Of a stretch of DNA of 31,354 nt, positions 9,361-24,700 are shown in pieces. Under the pieces are notes generated by a model that was given only the letters and a program-made list of their open reading frames with translations, was not told where the DNA came from and ran no database searches. Each line of letters starts with the position of its first letter. Position 1 is the first letter of the stretch. Made by a program: the position numbers and the translations under genes. This DNA is from Sphaeroforma sirkka (taxonomy: Eukaryota > Opisthokonta > Ichthyosporea > Ichthyophonida), in the NCBI GenBank assembly GCA_001586965.3, contig LUCW03002069.1, positions 1 through 31,354 on the forward strand. The letters run 5' to 3'.

Positions 9361-12300
9361 TTTTATCCCTATCCGATTGTATGCCTACATCACGCAACTA
9401 ACGGACCAGAAAATTCAGATTAAACAGTTTTATCCTATCCGATTGTATGCCCTACATCACGCAACTAACGGACCAGAAAATTTAGAATAAACTGTTTTAT
9501 CCCTATCCGATTGTATGCCCTACATCACGCAACTAACGGACCAGAAAATTCAGATTAAACAGTTTTATCCCTATCCGATTGTATGCCCTACATCACGCAA
9601 CTAACGGACCAGAAAATTCAGAATAAACTGTTTTATCCCTATCCGATTGTATGCCCTACATCACGCAACTAACGGACCAGAAAATTCAGATTAAACAGTT
9701 TTATCCCTATCCGATTGTATGCCCTACATCACGCAACTAACGGACCAGAAAATTTAGAATAAACTGTTTTTTATCCTATCCGATTGTATGCCCTACATCA
9801 CGCAACTAACGGACCAGAAAATTCAGATTAAACAGTTTTATCCCTATCCGATTGTATGCCCTACATCACGCAACTAACGGACCAGAAAATTCAGATTAAA
9901 CAGTTTTATCCTATCCGATTGTATGCCCTACATCACGCAACTAACGGACCAGAAAATTCAGATTAAACTGTTTTATCCCTATCCGATTGTATGCCCTACA
10001 TCACGCAACTAACGGACCAGAAAATTCAGATTAAACAGTTTTATCCCTATCCGATTGTATGCCCTACATCACGCAACTAACGGACCAGAAAATTCAGATT
10101 AAACAGTTTTATCCCTATCCGATTGTATGCCCTACATCACGCAACTAACGGACCAGAAAATTCAGATTAAACAGTTTTATCCCTATCCGATTGTATGCCC
10201 TACATCACGCACTAACTAACGGACCAGAAAATTCAGATTAAACAGTTTTATCCCTATCCGATTGTATGCCCTACATCACGCAACTAACGGACCAGAAAAT
10301 TTAGAATAAACTGTTTTATCCCTATCCGATTGTATGCCCTACATCACGCAACTAACGGACCAGAAAATTCAGATTAAACAGTTTTATCCCTATCCGATTG
10401 TATGCCCTACATCACGCAACTAACGGACCAGAAAATTCAGAATAAACTGTTTTATCCTATCCGATTGTATGCCCTACATCACGCAACTAACGGACCAGAA
10501 AATTCAGATTAAACAGTTTTATCCCTATCCGATTGTATGCCCTACATCACGCAACTAACGGACCAGAAAATTCAGATTAAACAGTTTTATCCCTATCCGA
10601 TTGTATGCCCTACATCACGCAACTAACGGACCAGAAAATTTCAGAATAAACTGTTTTATCCTATCCGATTGTATGCCCTACATCACGCAACTAACGGACC
10701 AGAAAATTCAGATTAAACAGTTTTATCCCTATCCGATTGTATGCCCTACATCACGCAACTAACGGACCAGAAAATTTAGAATAAACTGTTTTATCCTATC
10801 CGATTGTATGCCCTACATCACGCAACTAACGGACCAGAAAATTCAGATTAAACAGTTTTATCCCTATCCGATTGTATGCCCTACATCACGCAACTAACGG
10901 ACCAGAAAATTTAGAATAAACTGTTTTATCCCTATCCGATTGTATGCCCTACATCACGCAACTAACGGACCAGAAAATTCAGATTAAACAGTTTTATCCC
11001 TATCCGATTGTATGCCCTACATCACGCAACTAACGGACCAGAAAATTCAGAATAAACTGTTTTATCCTATCCGATTGTATGCCCTACATCACGCAACTAA
11101 CGGACCAGAAAATTCAGATTAAACAGTTTTATCCCTATCCGATTGTATGCCCTACATCACGCAACTAACGGACCAGAAAATTTAGAATAAACTGTTTTAT
11201 CCCTATCCGATTGTATGCCCTACATCACGCAACTAACGGACCAGAAAATTCAGATTAAACAGTTTTATCCCTATCCGATTGTATGCCCTACATCACGCAA
11301 CTAACGGACCAGAAAATTCAGAATAAACTGTTTTATCCCTATCCGATTGTATGCCCTACATCACGCAACTAACGGACCAGAAAATTCAGATTAAACAGTT
11401 TTATCCTATCCGATTGTATGCCCTACATCACGCAACTAACGGACCAGAAAATTCAGATTAAACAGTTTTATCCCTATCCGATTGTATGCCCTACATCACG
11501 CAACTAACGGACCAGAAAATTTAGAATAAACTGTTTTATCCCTATCCGATTGTATGCCCTACATCACGCAACTAACGGACCAGAAAATTCAGATTAAACA
11601 GTTTTATCCCTATCCGATTGTATGCCCTACATCACGCAACTAACGGACCAGAAAATTCAGAATAAACTGTTTTATCCCTATCCGATTGTATGCCCTACAT
11701 CACGCAACTAACGGACCAGAAAATTCAGATTAAACAGTTTTATCCCTATCCGATTGTATGCCCTACATCACGCAACTAACGGACCAGAAAATTCAGATTA
11801 AACAGTTTTATCCCTATCCGATTGTATGCCCTACATCACGCAACTAACGGACCAGAAAATTCAGATTAAACAGTTTTATCCTATCCGATTGTATGCCCTA
11901 CATCACGCAACTAACGGACCAGAAAATTCAGATTAAACTGTTTTATCCCTATCCGATTGTATGCCCTACATCACGCAACTAACGGACCAGAAAATTCAGA
12001 TTAAACAGTTTTATCCTATCCGATTGTATGCCCTACATCACGCAACTAACGGACCAGAAAATTTCAGATTAAACAGTTTTATCCCTATCCGATTGTATGC
12101 CCTACATCACGCAACTAACGGACCAGAAAATTCAGATTAAACAGTTTTATCCCTATCCGATTGTATGCCCTACATCACGCAACTAACGGACCAGAAAAAT
12201 TTAGAATAAACTGTTTTATCCTATCCGATTGTATGCCCTACATCACGCAACTAACGGACCAGAAAATTCAGATTAAACAGTTTTATCCCTATCCGATTGT

Positions 12301-12730
12301 ATGCCCTACATCACGCAACTAACGGACCAGAAAATTTAGAATAAACTGTTTTATCCCTATCCGATTGTATGCCCTACATCACGCAACTAACGGACCAGAA
12401 AATTCAGATTAAACAGTTTTATCCCTATCCGATTGTATGCCCTACATCACGCAACTAACGGACCAGAAAATTCAGATTAAACAGTTTTATCCCTATCCGA
12501 TTGTATGCCCTACATCACGCAACTAACGGACCAGAAAATTCAGATTAAACTGTTTTATCCCTATCCGATTGTATGCCCTACATCACGCAACTAACGGACC
12601 AGAAAATTCAGATTAAACAGTTTTATCCCTATCCGATTGTATGCCCTACATCACGCAACTAACGGACCAGAAAATTTAGAATAAACTGTTTTATCCCTAT
12701 CCGATTGTATGCCCTACATCACGCAACTAA

Positions 12731-12746
12731 CGGACCTATTCAGATT
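12731..12746 (+). repeat. Unit with internal deletion
   Basis: The unit reads cggacctattcag where the consensus has cggaccagaaaattcag, a net loss of 4 bp in the A-tract segment. It is a single private event in the otherwise regular core. Confidence 0.8.
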
Positions 12747-15700
12747 AAACAGTTTTATCCCTATCCGATTGTATGCCCTACATCACGCAACTAACGGACC
12801 AGAAAATTCAGATTAAACTGTTTTATCCTATCCGATTGTATGCCCTACATCACGCAACTAACGGACCAGAAAATTCAGATTAAACAGTTTTATCCCTATC
12901 CGATTGTATGCCCTACATCACGCAACTAACGGACCAGAAAATTCAGATTAAACAGTTTTATCCCTATCCGATTGTATGCCCTACATACGCAACTAACGGA
13001 CCAGAAAATTCAGATTAAACAGTTTTATCCCTATCCGATTGTATGCCCTACATCACGCAACTAACGGACCAGAAAATTCAGATTAAACAGTTTTATCCCT
13101 ATCCGATTGTATGCCCTACATCACGCAACTAACGGACCAGAAAATTTAGAATAAACTGTTTTTTATCCTATCCGATTGTATGCCCTACATCACGCAACTA
13201 ACGGACCAGAAAATTCAGATTAAACAGTTTTATCCCTATCCGATTGTATGCCCTACATCACGCAACTAACGGACCAGAAAATTCAGAATAAACTGTTTTA
13301 TCCCTATCCGATTGTATGCCCTACATCACGCAACTAACGGACCAGAAAATTCAGATTAAACAGTTTTATCCTATCCGATTGTATGCCCTACATCACGCAA
13401 CTAACGGACCAGAAAATTCAGATTAAACAGTTTTATCCTATCCGATTGTATGCCCTACATCACGCAACTAACGGACCAGAAAATTCAGATTAAACAGTTT
13501 TATCCTATCCGATTGTATGCCCTACATCACGCAACTAACGGACCCAAAAATTCAGATTAAACAGTTTTATCCCTATCCGATTGTATGCCCTACATCACGC
13601 AACTAACGGACCAGAAAATTCAGATTAAACAGTTTTATCCCTATCCGATTGTATGCCCTACATCACGCAACTAACGGACCAGAAAATTCAGATTAAACTG
13701 TTTTATCCCTATCCGATTGTATGCCCTACATCACGCAACTAACGGACCAGAAAATTCAGATTAAACAGTTTTATCCCTATCCGATTGTATGCCCTACATC
13801 ACGCAACTAACGGACCAGAAAATTCAGAATAAACTGTTTTATCCCTATCCGATTGTATGCCCTACATCACGCAACTAACGGACCAGAAAATTCAGATTAA
13901 ACAGTTTTATCCCTATCCGATTGTATGCCCTACATCACGCAACTAACGGACCAGAAAATTCAGATTAAACAGTTTTATCCCTATCCGATTGTATGCCCTA
14001 CATCACGCAACTAACGGACCAGAAAATTCAGATTAAACAGTTTTATCCCTATCCGATTGTATGCCCTACATCACGCAACTAACGGACCAGAAAATTCAGA
14101 TTAAACTGTTTTATCCCTATCCGATTGTATGCCCTACATCACGCAACTAACGGACCAGAAAATTCAGATTAAACAGTTTTATCCTATCCGATTGTATGCC
14201 CTACATCACGCAACTAACGGACCAGAAAATTCAGATTAAACAGTTTTATCCCTATCCGATTGTATGCCCTACATCACGCAACTAACGGACCAGAAAATTC
14301 AGATTAAACAGTTTTATCCCTATCCGATTGTATGCCCTACATCACGCAACTAACGGACCAGAAAATTCAGATTAAACTGTTTTATCCCTATCCGATTGTA
14401 TGCCCTACATCACGCAACTAACGGACCAGAAAATTCAGATTAAACAGTTTTTTATCCTATCCGATTGTATGCCCTACATCACGCAACTAACGGACCAGAA
14501 AATTTAGAATAAACTGTTTTATCCCTATCCGATTGTATGCCCTACATCACGCAACTAACGGACCAGAAAATTCAGATTAAACAGTTTTATCCCTATCCGA
14601 TTGTATGCCCTACATCACGCAACTAACGGACCAGAAAATTCAGATTAAACTGTTTTTTATCCTATCCGATTGTATGCCCTACATCACGCAACTAACGGAC
14701 CAGAAAATTCAGATTAAACTGTTTTATCCCTATCCGATTGTATGCCCTACATCACGCAACTAACGGACCAGAAAATTCAGATTAAACAGTTTTATCCCTA
14801 TCCGATTGTATGCCCTACATCACGCAACTAACGGACCAGAAAATTTCAGATTAAACTGTTTTATCCCTATCCGATTGTATGCCCTACATCACGCAACTAA
14901 CGGACCAGAAAATTCAGATTAAACAGTTTTATCCCTATCCGATTGTATGCCCTACATCACGCAACTAACGGACCAGAAAATTTCAGATTAAACTGTTTTA
15001 TCCTATCCGATTGTATGCCCTACATCACGCAACTAACGGACCAGAAAATTCAGATTAAACAGTTTTATCCCTATCCGATTGTATGCCCTACATCACGCAA
15101 CTAACGGACCAGAAAATTTAGAATAAACTGTTTTATCCCTATCCGATTGTATGCCCTACATCACGCAACTAACGGACCAGAAAATTCAGATTAAACAGTT
15201 TTATCCCTATCCGATTGTATGCCCTACATCACGCAACTAACGGACCAGAAAATTCAGAATAAACTGTTTTATCCCTATCCGATTGTATGCCCTACATCAC
15301 GCAACTAACGGACCAGAAAATTCAGATTAAACAGTTTTATATCCTATCCGATTGTATGCCCTACATCACGCAACTAACGGACCAGAAAATTCAGATTAAA
15401 CAGTTTTATCCCTATCCGATTGTATGCCCTACATCACGCAACTAACGGACCAGAAAAATTCAGATTAAACTGTTTTATCCCTATCCGATTTATGCCCTAC
15501 ATCACGCAACTAACGGACCAGAAAATTCAGATTAAACAGTTTTATCCCTATCCGATTGTATGCCCTACATCACGCAACTAACGGACCAGAAAATTCAGAT
15601 TAAACTGTTTTATCCTATCCGATTGTATGCCCTACATCACGCAACTAACGGACCAGAAAATTCAGATTAAACAGTTTTATCCCTATCCGATTGTATGCCC

Positions 15701-18700
15701 TACATCACGCAACTAACGGACCAGAAAATTTAGAATAAACTGTTTTATCCCTATCCGATTGTATGCCCTACATCACGCAACTAACGGACCAGAAAATTCA
15801 GATTAAACAGTTTTATCCCTATCCGATTGTATGCCCTACATCACGCAACTAACGGACCAGAAAATTCAGAATAAACTGTTTTATCCCTATCCGATTGTAT
15901 GCCCTACATCACGCAACTAACGGACCAGAAAATTCAGATTAAACAGTTTTATCCTATCCGATTGTATGCCCTACATCACGCAACTAACGGACCAGAAAAT
16001 TCAGATTAAACTGTTTTATCCCTATCCGATTGTATGCCCTACATCACGCAACTAACGGACCAGAAAATTCAGATTAAACAGTTTTATCCTATCCGATTGT
16101 ATGCCCTACATCACGCAACTAACGGACCAGAAAATTCAGATTAAACAGTTTTATCCTATCCGATTGTATGCCCTACATCACGCAACTAACGGACCAGAAA
16201 ATTCAGATTAAACAGTTTTATCCTATCCGATTGTATGCCCTACATCACGCAACTAACGGACCAGAAAATTCAGATTAAACAGTTTTATCCCTATCCGATT
16301 GTATGCCCTACATCACGCAACTAACGGACCAGAAAATTCAGATTAAACAGTTTTATCCCTATCCGATTGTATGCCCTACATCACGCAACTAACGGACCAG
16401 AAAATTCAGATTAAACAGTTTTATCCCTATCCGATTGTATGCCCTACATCACGCAACTAACGGACCAGAAAATTCAGATTAAACAGTTTTATCCTATCCG
16501 ATTGTATGCCCTACATCACGCAACTAACGGACCAGAAAATTCAGAATAAAAACAGTTTTATCCCTATCCGATTGTATGCCCTACATCACGCAACTAACGG
16601 ACCAGAAAATTCAGATTAAACAGTTTTATCCCTATCCGATTGTATGCCCTACATCACGCAACTAACGGACCAGAAAATTCAGATTAAACAGTTTTATCCT
16701 ATCCGATTGTATGCCCTACATCACGCAACTAACGGACCAGAAAATTCAGATTAAACTGTTTTATCCCTATCCGATTGTATGCCCTACATCACGCAACTAA
16801 CGGACCAGAAAATTCAGATTAAACAGTTTTATCCCTATCCGATTGTATGCCCTACATCACGCAACTAACGGACCAGAAAATTCAGATTAAACAGTTTTAT
16901 CCTATCCGATTGTATGCCCTACATCACGCAACTAACGGACCAGAAAATTTAGAATAAACTGTTTTATCCCTATCCGATTGTATGCCCTACATCACGCAAC
17001 TAACGGACCAGAAAATTCAGATTAAACAGTTTTATCCTATCCGATTGTATGCCCTACATCACGCAACTAACGGACCAGAAAATTTAGAATAAACTGTTTT
17101 ATCCCTATCCGATTGTATGCCCTACATCACGCAACTAACGGACCAGAAAATTCAGATTAAACAGTTTTATCCCTATCCGATTGTATGCCCTACATCACGC
17201 AACTAACGGACCAGAAAATTCAGATTAAACAGTTTTATCCTATCCGATTGTATGCCCTACATCACGCAACTAACGGACCAGAAAATTCAGATTAAACAGT
17301 TTTATCCCTATCCGATTGTATGCCCTACATCACGCAACTAACGGACCAGAAAATTCAGATTAAACAGTTTTATCCTATCCGATTGTATGCCCTACATCAC
17401 GCAACTAACGGACCAGAAAATTCAGATTAAACTGTTTTATCCTATCCGATTGTATGCCCTACATCACGCAACTAACGGACCAGAAAATTCAGATTAAACA
17501 GTTTTATCCCTATCCGATTGTATGCCCTACATCACGCAACTAACGGACCAGAAAATTCAGATTAAACAGTTTTATCCCTATCCGATTGTATGCCCTACAT
17601 CACGCAACTAACGGACCAGAAAATTCAGATTAAACAGTTTTATCCCTATCCGATTGTATGCCCTACATCACGCAACTAACGGACCAGAAAACGCAGATTA
17701 AACTGTTTTATCCCTATCCGATTGTATGCCCTACATCACGCAACTAACGGACCAGAAAATTCAGATTAAACAGTTTTATCCTATCCGATTGTATGCCCTA
17801 CATCACGCAACTAACGGACCAGAAAATTTAGAATAAACTGTTTTATCCCTATCCGATTGTATGCCCTACATCACGCAACTAACGGACCAGAAAATTCAGA
17901 TTAAACAGTTTTATCCCTATCCGATTGTATGCCCTACATCACGCAACTAACGGACCAGAAAATTCAGATTAAACAGTTTTATCCCTATCCGATTGTATGC
18001 CCTACATCACGCAACTAACGGACCAGAAAATTCAGATTAAACAGTTTTTTATCCTATCCGATTGTATGCCCTACATCACGCAACTAACGGACCAGAAAAT
18101 TCAGATTAAACAGTTTTATCCCTATCCGATTGTATGCCCTACATCACGCAACTAACGGACCAGAAAATTTAGAATAAACTGTTTTATCCCTATCCGATTG
18201 TATGCCCTACATCACGCAACTAACGGACCAGAAAATTCAGATTAAACAGTTTTATCCCTATCCGATTGTATGCCCTACATCACGCAACTAACGGACCAGA
18301 AAATTTAGAATAAACTGTTTTATCCTATCCGATTGTATGCCCTACATCACGCAACTAACGGACCAGAAAATTCAGATTAAACAGTTTTATCCCTATCCGA
18401 TTGTATGCCCTACATCACGCAACTAACGGACCAGAAAATTCAGATTAAACAGTTTTATCCCTATCCGATTGTATGCCCTACATCACGCAACTAACGGACC
18501 AGAAAATTCAGATTAAACAGTTTTATCCTATCCGATTGTATGCCCTACATCACGCAACTAACGGACCAGAAAATTCAGATTAAACAGTTTTTTATCCTAT
18601 CCGATTGTATGCCCTACATCACGCAACTAACGGACCAGAAAATTCAGATTAAACTGTTTTATCCCTATCCGATTGTATGCCCTACATCACGCAACTAACG

Positions 18701-21700
18701 GACCAGAAAATTCAGATTAAACAGTTTTATCCCTATCCGATTGTATGCCCTACATCACGCAACTAACGGACCAGAAAATTCAGATTAAACTGTTTTATCC
18801 CTATCCGATTGTATGCCCTACATCACGCAACTAACGGACCAGAAAATTCAGATTAAACAGTTTTATCCTATCCGATTGTATGCCCTACATCACGCAACTA
18901 ACGGACCAGAAAATTCAGATTAAACAGTTTTATCCCTATCCGATTGTATGCCCTACATCACGCAACTAACGGACCAGAAAATTCAGATTAAACAGTTTAT
19001 CCCTATCCGATTGTATGCCCTACATCACGCAACTAACGGACCAGAAAATTCAGATTAAACAGTTTTATCCCTATCCGATTGTATGCCCTACATCACGCAA
19101 CTAACGGACCAGAAAATTTAGAATAAACTGTTTTATCCCTATCCGATTGTATGCCCTACATCACGCAACTAACGGACCAGAAAATTCAGATTAAACAGTT
19201 TTATCCTATCCGATTGTATGCCCTACATCACGCAACTAACGGACCAGAAAAATTCAGATTAAACTGTTTTATCCCTATCCGATTGTATGCCCTACATCAC
19301 GCAACTAACGGACCAGAAAATTCAGATTAAACAGTTTTATCCCTATCCGATTGTATGCCCTACATCACGCAACTAACGGACCAGAAAATTCAGATTAAAC
19401 AGTTTTATCCCTATCCGATTGTATGCCCTACATCACGCAACTAACGGACCAGAAAATTCAGATTAAACAGTTTTATCCCTATCCGATTGTATGCCCTCAT
19501 CACGCAACTAACGGACCAGAAAATTCAGATTAAACTGTTTTATCCCTATCCGATTGTATGCCCTACATCACGCAACTAACGGACCAGAAAATTCAGATTA
19601 AACAGTTTTATCCCTATCCGATTGTATGCCCTACATCACGCAACTAACGGACCAGAAAATTCAGATTAAACAGTTTTATCCCTATCCGATTGTATGCCCT
19701 ACATCACGCAACTAACGGACCAGAAAATTCAGATTAAACAGTTTTATATCCTATCCGATTGTATGCCCTACATCACGCAACTAACGGACCAGAAAATTCA
19801 GAATAAACTGTTTTATCCCTATCCGATTGTATGCCCTACATCACGCAACTAACGGACCAGAAAATTCAGATTAAACAGTTTTATCCTATCCGATTGTATG
19901 CCCTACATCACGCAACTAACGGACCAGAAAATTCAGAATAAACTGTTTTATCCCTATCCGATTGTATGCCCTACATCACGCAACTAACGGACCAGAAAAT
20001 TCAGATTAAACAGTTTTATCCCTATCCGATTGTATGCCCTACATCACGCAACTAACGGACCAGAAAATTCAGATTAAACAGTTTTATCCTATCCGATTGT
20101 ATGCCCTACATCACGCAACTAACGGACCAGAAAATTCAGATTAAACAGTTTTATCCTATCCGATTGTATGCCCTACATCACGCAACTAACGGACCAGAAA
20201 ATTCAGATTAAACAGTTTTATCCTATATCGATTGTATGCCCTACATCACGCAACTAACGGACCAGAAAATTTAGAATAAACTGTTTTATCCCTATCCGAT
20301 TGTATGCCCTACATCACGCAACTAACGGACCAGAAAATTCAGATTAAACAGTTTTATCCCTATCCGATTGTATGCCCTACATCACGCAACTAACGGACCA
20401 GAAAATTCAGATAAACTGTTTTATCCTATCCGATTGTATGCCCTACATCACGCAACTAACGGACCAGAAAATTCAGATTAAACAGTTTTATCCTATCGAT
20501 TGTATGCCCTACATCACGCAACTAACGGACCAGAAAATTCAGATTAAACAGTTTTATCCTATCCGATTTGTATGCCCTACATCACGCAACTAACGGACCA
20601 GAAAATTTAGAATAAACTGTTTTTTATCCTATCCGATTGTATGCCCTACATCACGCAACTAACGGACCAGAAAATTCAGATTAAACAGTTTTATCCTATC
20701 CGATTGTATGCCCTACATCACGCAACTAACGGACCAGAAAATTCAGATTAAACAGTTTTTATCCCTATCCGATTGTATGCCCTACATCACGCAACTAACG
20801 GACCAGAAAATTCAGATTAAACAGTTTTATCCTATCCGATTGTATGCCCTACATCACGCAACTAACGGACCAGAAAATTCAGATTAAACAGTTTTATCCC
20901 TATCCGATTGTATGCCCTACATCACGCAACTAACGGACCAGAAAAATTCAGATTAAACAGTTTTATCCCTATCCGATTGTATGCCCTACATCACGCAACT
21001 AACGGACCAGAAAATTCAGATTAAACAGTTTTTTATCCCTATCCGATTGTATGCCCTACATCACGCAACTAACGGACCAGAAAATTTAGAATAAACTGTT
21101 TTATCCTATCCGATTGTATGCCCTACATCACGCAACTAACGGACCAGAAAATTCAGATTAAACAGTTTTATCCCTATCCGATTGTATGCCCTACATCACG
21201 CAACTAACGGACCAGAAAATTTAGAATAAACTGTTTTATCCTATCCGATTGTATGCCCTACATCACGCAACTAACGGACCAGAAAATTCAGATTAAACAG
21301 TTTTATCCCTATCCGATTGTATGCCCTACATCACGCAACTAACGGACCAGAAAATTCAGATTAAACAGTTTTATCCTATCCGATTGTATGCCCTACATCA
21401 CGCAACTAACGGACCAGAAAATTCAGATTAAACTGTTTTATCCTATCCGATTGTATGCCCTACATCACGCAACTAACGGACCAGAAAATTCAGATTAAAC
21501 AGTTTTTATCCCTATCCGATTGTATGCCCTACATCACGCAACTAACGGACCAGAAAATTCAGAGAATAAACAGTTTTATCCTATCCGATTGTATGCCCTA
21601 CATCACGCAACTAACGGACCAGAAAATTCAGATTAAACAGTTTTATCCCTATCCGATTGTATGCCCTACATCACGCAACTAACGGACCAGAAAATTCAGA

Positions 21701-24700
21701 TTAAACTGTGTTTTATCCTATCCGATTGTATGCCCTACATCACGCAACTAACGGACCAGAAAATTCAGATTAAACAGTTTTATCCCTATCCGATTGTATG
21801 CCCTACATCACGCAACTAACGGACCAGAAAATTCAGATTAAACAGTTTTATCCCTATCCGATTGTATGCCCTACATCACGCAACTAACGGACCAGAAAAT
21901 TCAGATTAAACTGTTTTATCCCTATCCGATTGTATGCCCTACATCACGCAACTAACGGACCAGAAAATTCAGATTAAACAGTTTTATCCCTATCCGATTG
22001 TATGCCCTACATCACGCAACTAACGGACCAGAAAATTTAGAATAAACTGTTTTATCCCTATCCGATTGTATGCCCTACATCACGCAACTAACGGACCAGA
22101 AAATTCAGATTAAACAGTTTTATCCCTATCCGATTGTATGCCCTACATCACGCAACTAACGGACCAGAAAATTCAGAATAAACTGTTTTATCCTATCCGA
22201 TTGTATGCCCTACATCACGCAACTAACGGACCAGAAAATTTCAGATTAAACTGTTTTATCCCTATCCGATTGTATGCCCTACATCACGCAACTAACGGAC
22301 CAGAAAATTCAGATTAAACAGTTTTATCCTATCCGATTGTATGCCCTACATCACGCAACTAACGGACCAGAAAATTTAGAATAAACTGTTTTATCCCTAT
22401 CCGATTGTATGCCCTACATCACGCAACTAACGGACCAGAAAATTCAGATTAAACAGTTTTATCCCTATCCGATTGTATGCCCTACATCACGCAACTAACG
22501 GACCAGAAAATTCAGATTAAACTGTTTTATATCCTATCCGATTGTATGCCCTACATCACGCAACTAACGGACCAGAAAATTCAGATTAAACAGTTTTATC
22601 CTATCCGATTGTATGCCCTACATCACGCAACTAACGGACCAGAAAATTCAGATTAAACAGTTTTTATCCTATCCGATTGTATGCCCTACATCACGCAACT
22701 AACGGACCAGAAAATTTCAGATAAACTGTTTTATCCTATCCGATTGTATGCCCTACATCACGCAACTAACGGACCAGAAAATTCAGATTAAACAGTTTTA
22801 TCCTATCCGATTGTATGCCCTACATCACGCAACTAACGGACCAGAAAATTTAGAATAAACTGTTTTATCCCTATCCGATTGTATGCCCTACATCACGCAA
22901 CTAACGGACCAGAAAATTCAGATTAAACAGTTTTATCCCTATCCGATTGTATGCCCTACATCACGCAACTAACGGACCAGAAAATTCAGATTAAACAGTT
23001 TTATCCTATCCGATTGTATGCCCTACATCACGCAACTAACGGACCAGAAAATTCAGATTAAACAGTTTTATCCTATCCGATTGTATGCCCTACATCACGC
23101 AACTAACGGACCAGAAAATTCAGATTAAACAGTTTTATCCTATCCGATTGTATGCCCTACATCACGCAACTAACGGACCAGAAAATTCAGATTAAACTGT
23201 TTTATCCCTATCCGATTGTATGCCCTACATCACGCAACTAACGGACCAGAAAATTCAGATTAAACAGTTTTATCCCTATCCGATTGTATGCCCTACATCA
23301 CGCAACTAACGGACCAGAAAATTTAGAATAAACTGTTTTATCCTATCCGATTGTATGCCCTACATCACGCAACTAACGGACCAGAAAATTCAGATTAAAC
23401 AGTTTTATCCTATCCGATTGTATGCCCTACATCACGCAACTAACGGACCAGAAAATTCAGATTAAACAGTTTTATCCCTATCCGATTGTATGCCCTACAT
23501 CACGCAACTAACGGACCAGAAAATTCAGATTAAACAGTTTTATCCCTATCCGATTGTATGCCCTACATCACGCAACTAACGGACCAGAAAAATTCAGATT
23601 AAACAGTTTTATCCCTATCCGATTGTATGCCCTACATCACGCGCAACTAACGGACCAGAAAATTTAGAATAAACTGTTTTATCCCTATCCGATTGTATGC
23701 CCTACATCACGCAACTAACGGACCAGAAAATTCAGATTAAACAGTTTTATCCCTATCCGATTGTATGCCCTACATCACGCAACTAACGGACCAGAAAATT
23801 CAGAATAAACTGTTTTATCCTATCCGATTGTATGCCCTACATCACGCAACTAACGGACCAGAAAATTCAGATTAAACAGTTTTATCCTATCCGATTGTAT
23901 GCCCTACATCACGCAACTAACGGACCAGAAAATTCAGAATAAACAGTTTTATCCTATCCGATTGTATGCCCTACATCACGCAACTAACGGACCAGAAAAT
24001 TCAGATTAAACAGTTTTATCCTATCCGATTGTATGCCCTACATCACGCAACTAACGGACCAGAAAATTCAGATTAAACAGTTTTATCCCTATCCGATTGT
24101 ATGCCCTACATCACGCAACTAACGGACCAGAAAATTTAGAATAAACTGTTTTATCCCTATCCGATTGTATGCCCTACATCACGCAACTAACGGACCAGAA
24201 AATTCAGATTAAACAGTTTTATCCCTCCTATCCGATTGTATGCCCTACATCACGCAACTAACGGACCAGAAAATTTCAGAATAAACTGTTTTATCCCTAT
24301 CCGATTGTATGCCCTACATCACGCAACTAACGGACCAGAAAATTCAGATTAAACAGTTTTATCCCTATCCGATTGTATGCCCTACATCACGCAACTAACG
24401 GACCAGAAAATTCAGATTAAACAGTTTTATCCCTATCCGATTGTATGCCCTACATCACGCAACTAACGGACCAGAAAATTCAGATTAAACAGTTTTATCC
24501 CTATCCGATTGTATGCCCTACATCACGCAACTAACGGACCAGAAAATTCAGATTAAACAGTTTTATCCCTATCCGATTGTATGCCCTACATCACGCAACT
24601 AACGGACCAGAAAATTCAGATTAAACAGTTTTATCCTATCCGATTGTATGCCCTACATCACGCAACTAACGGACCAGAAAATTCAGATTAAACAGTTTTA

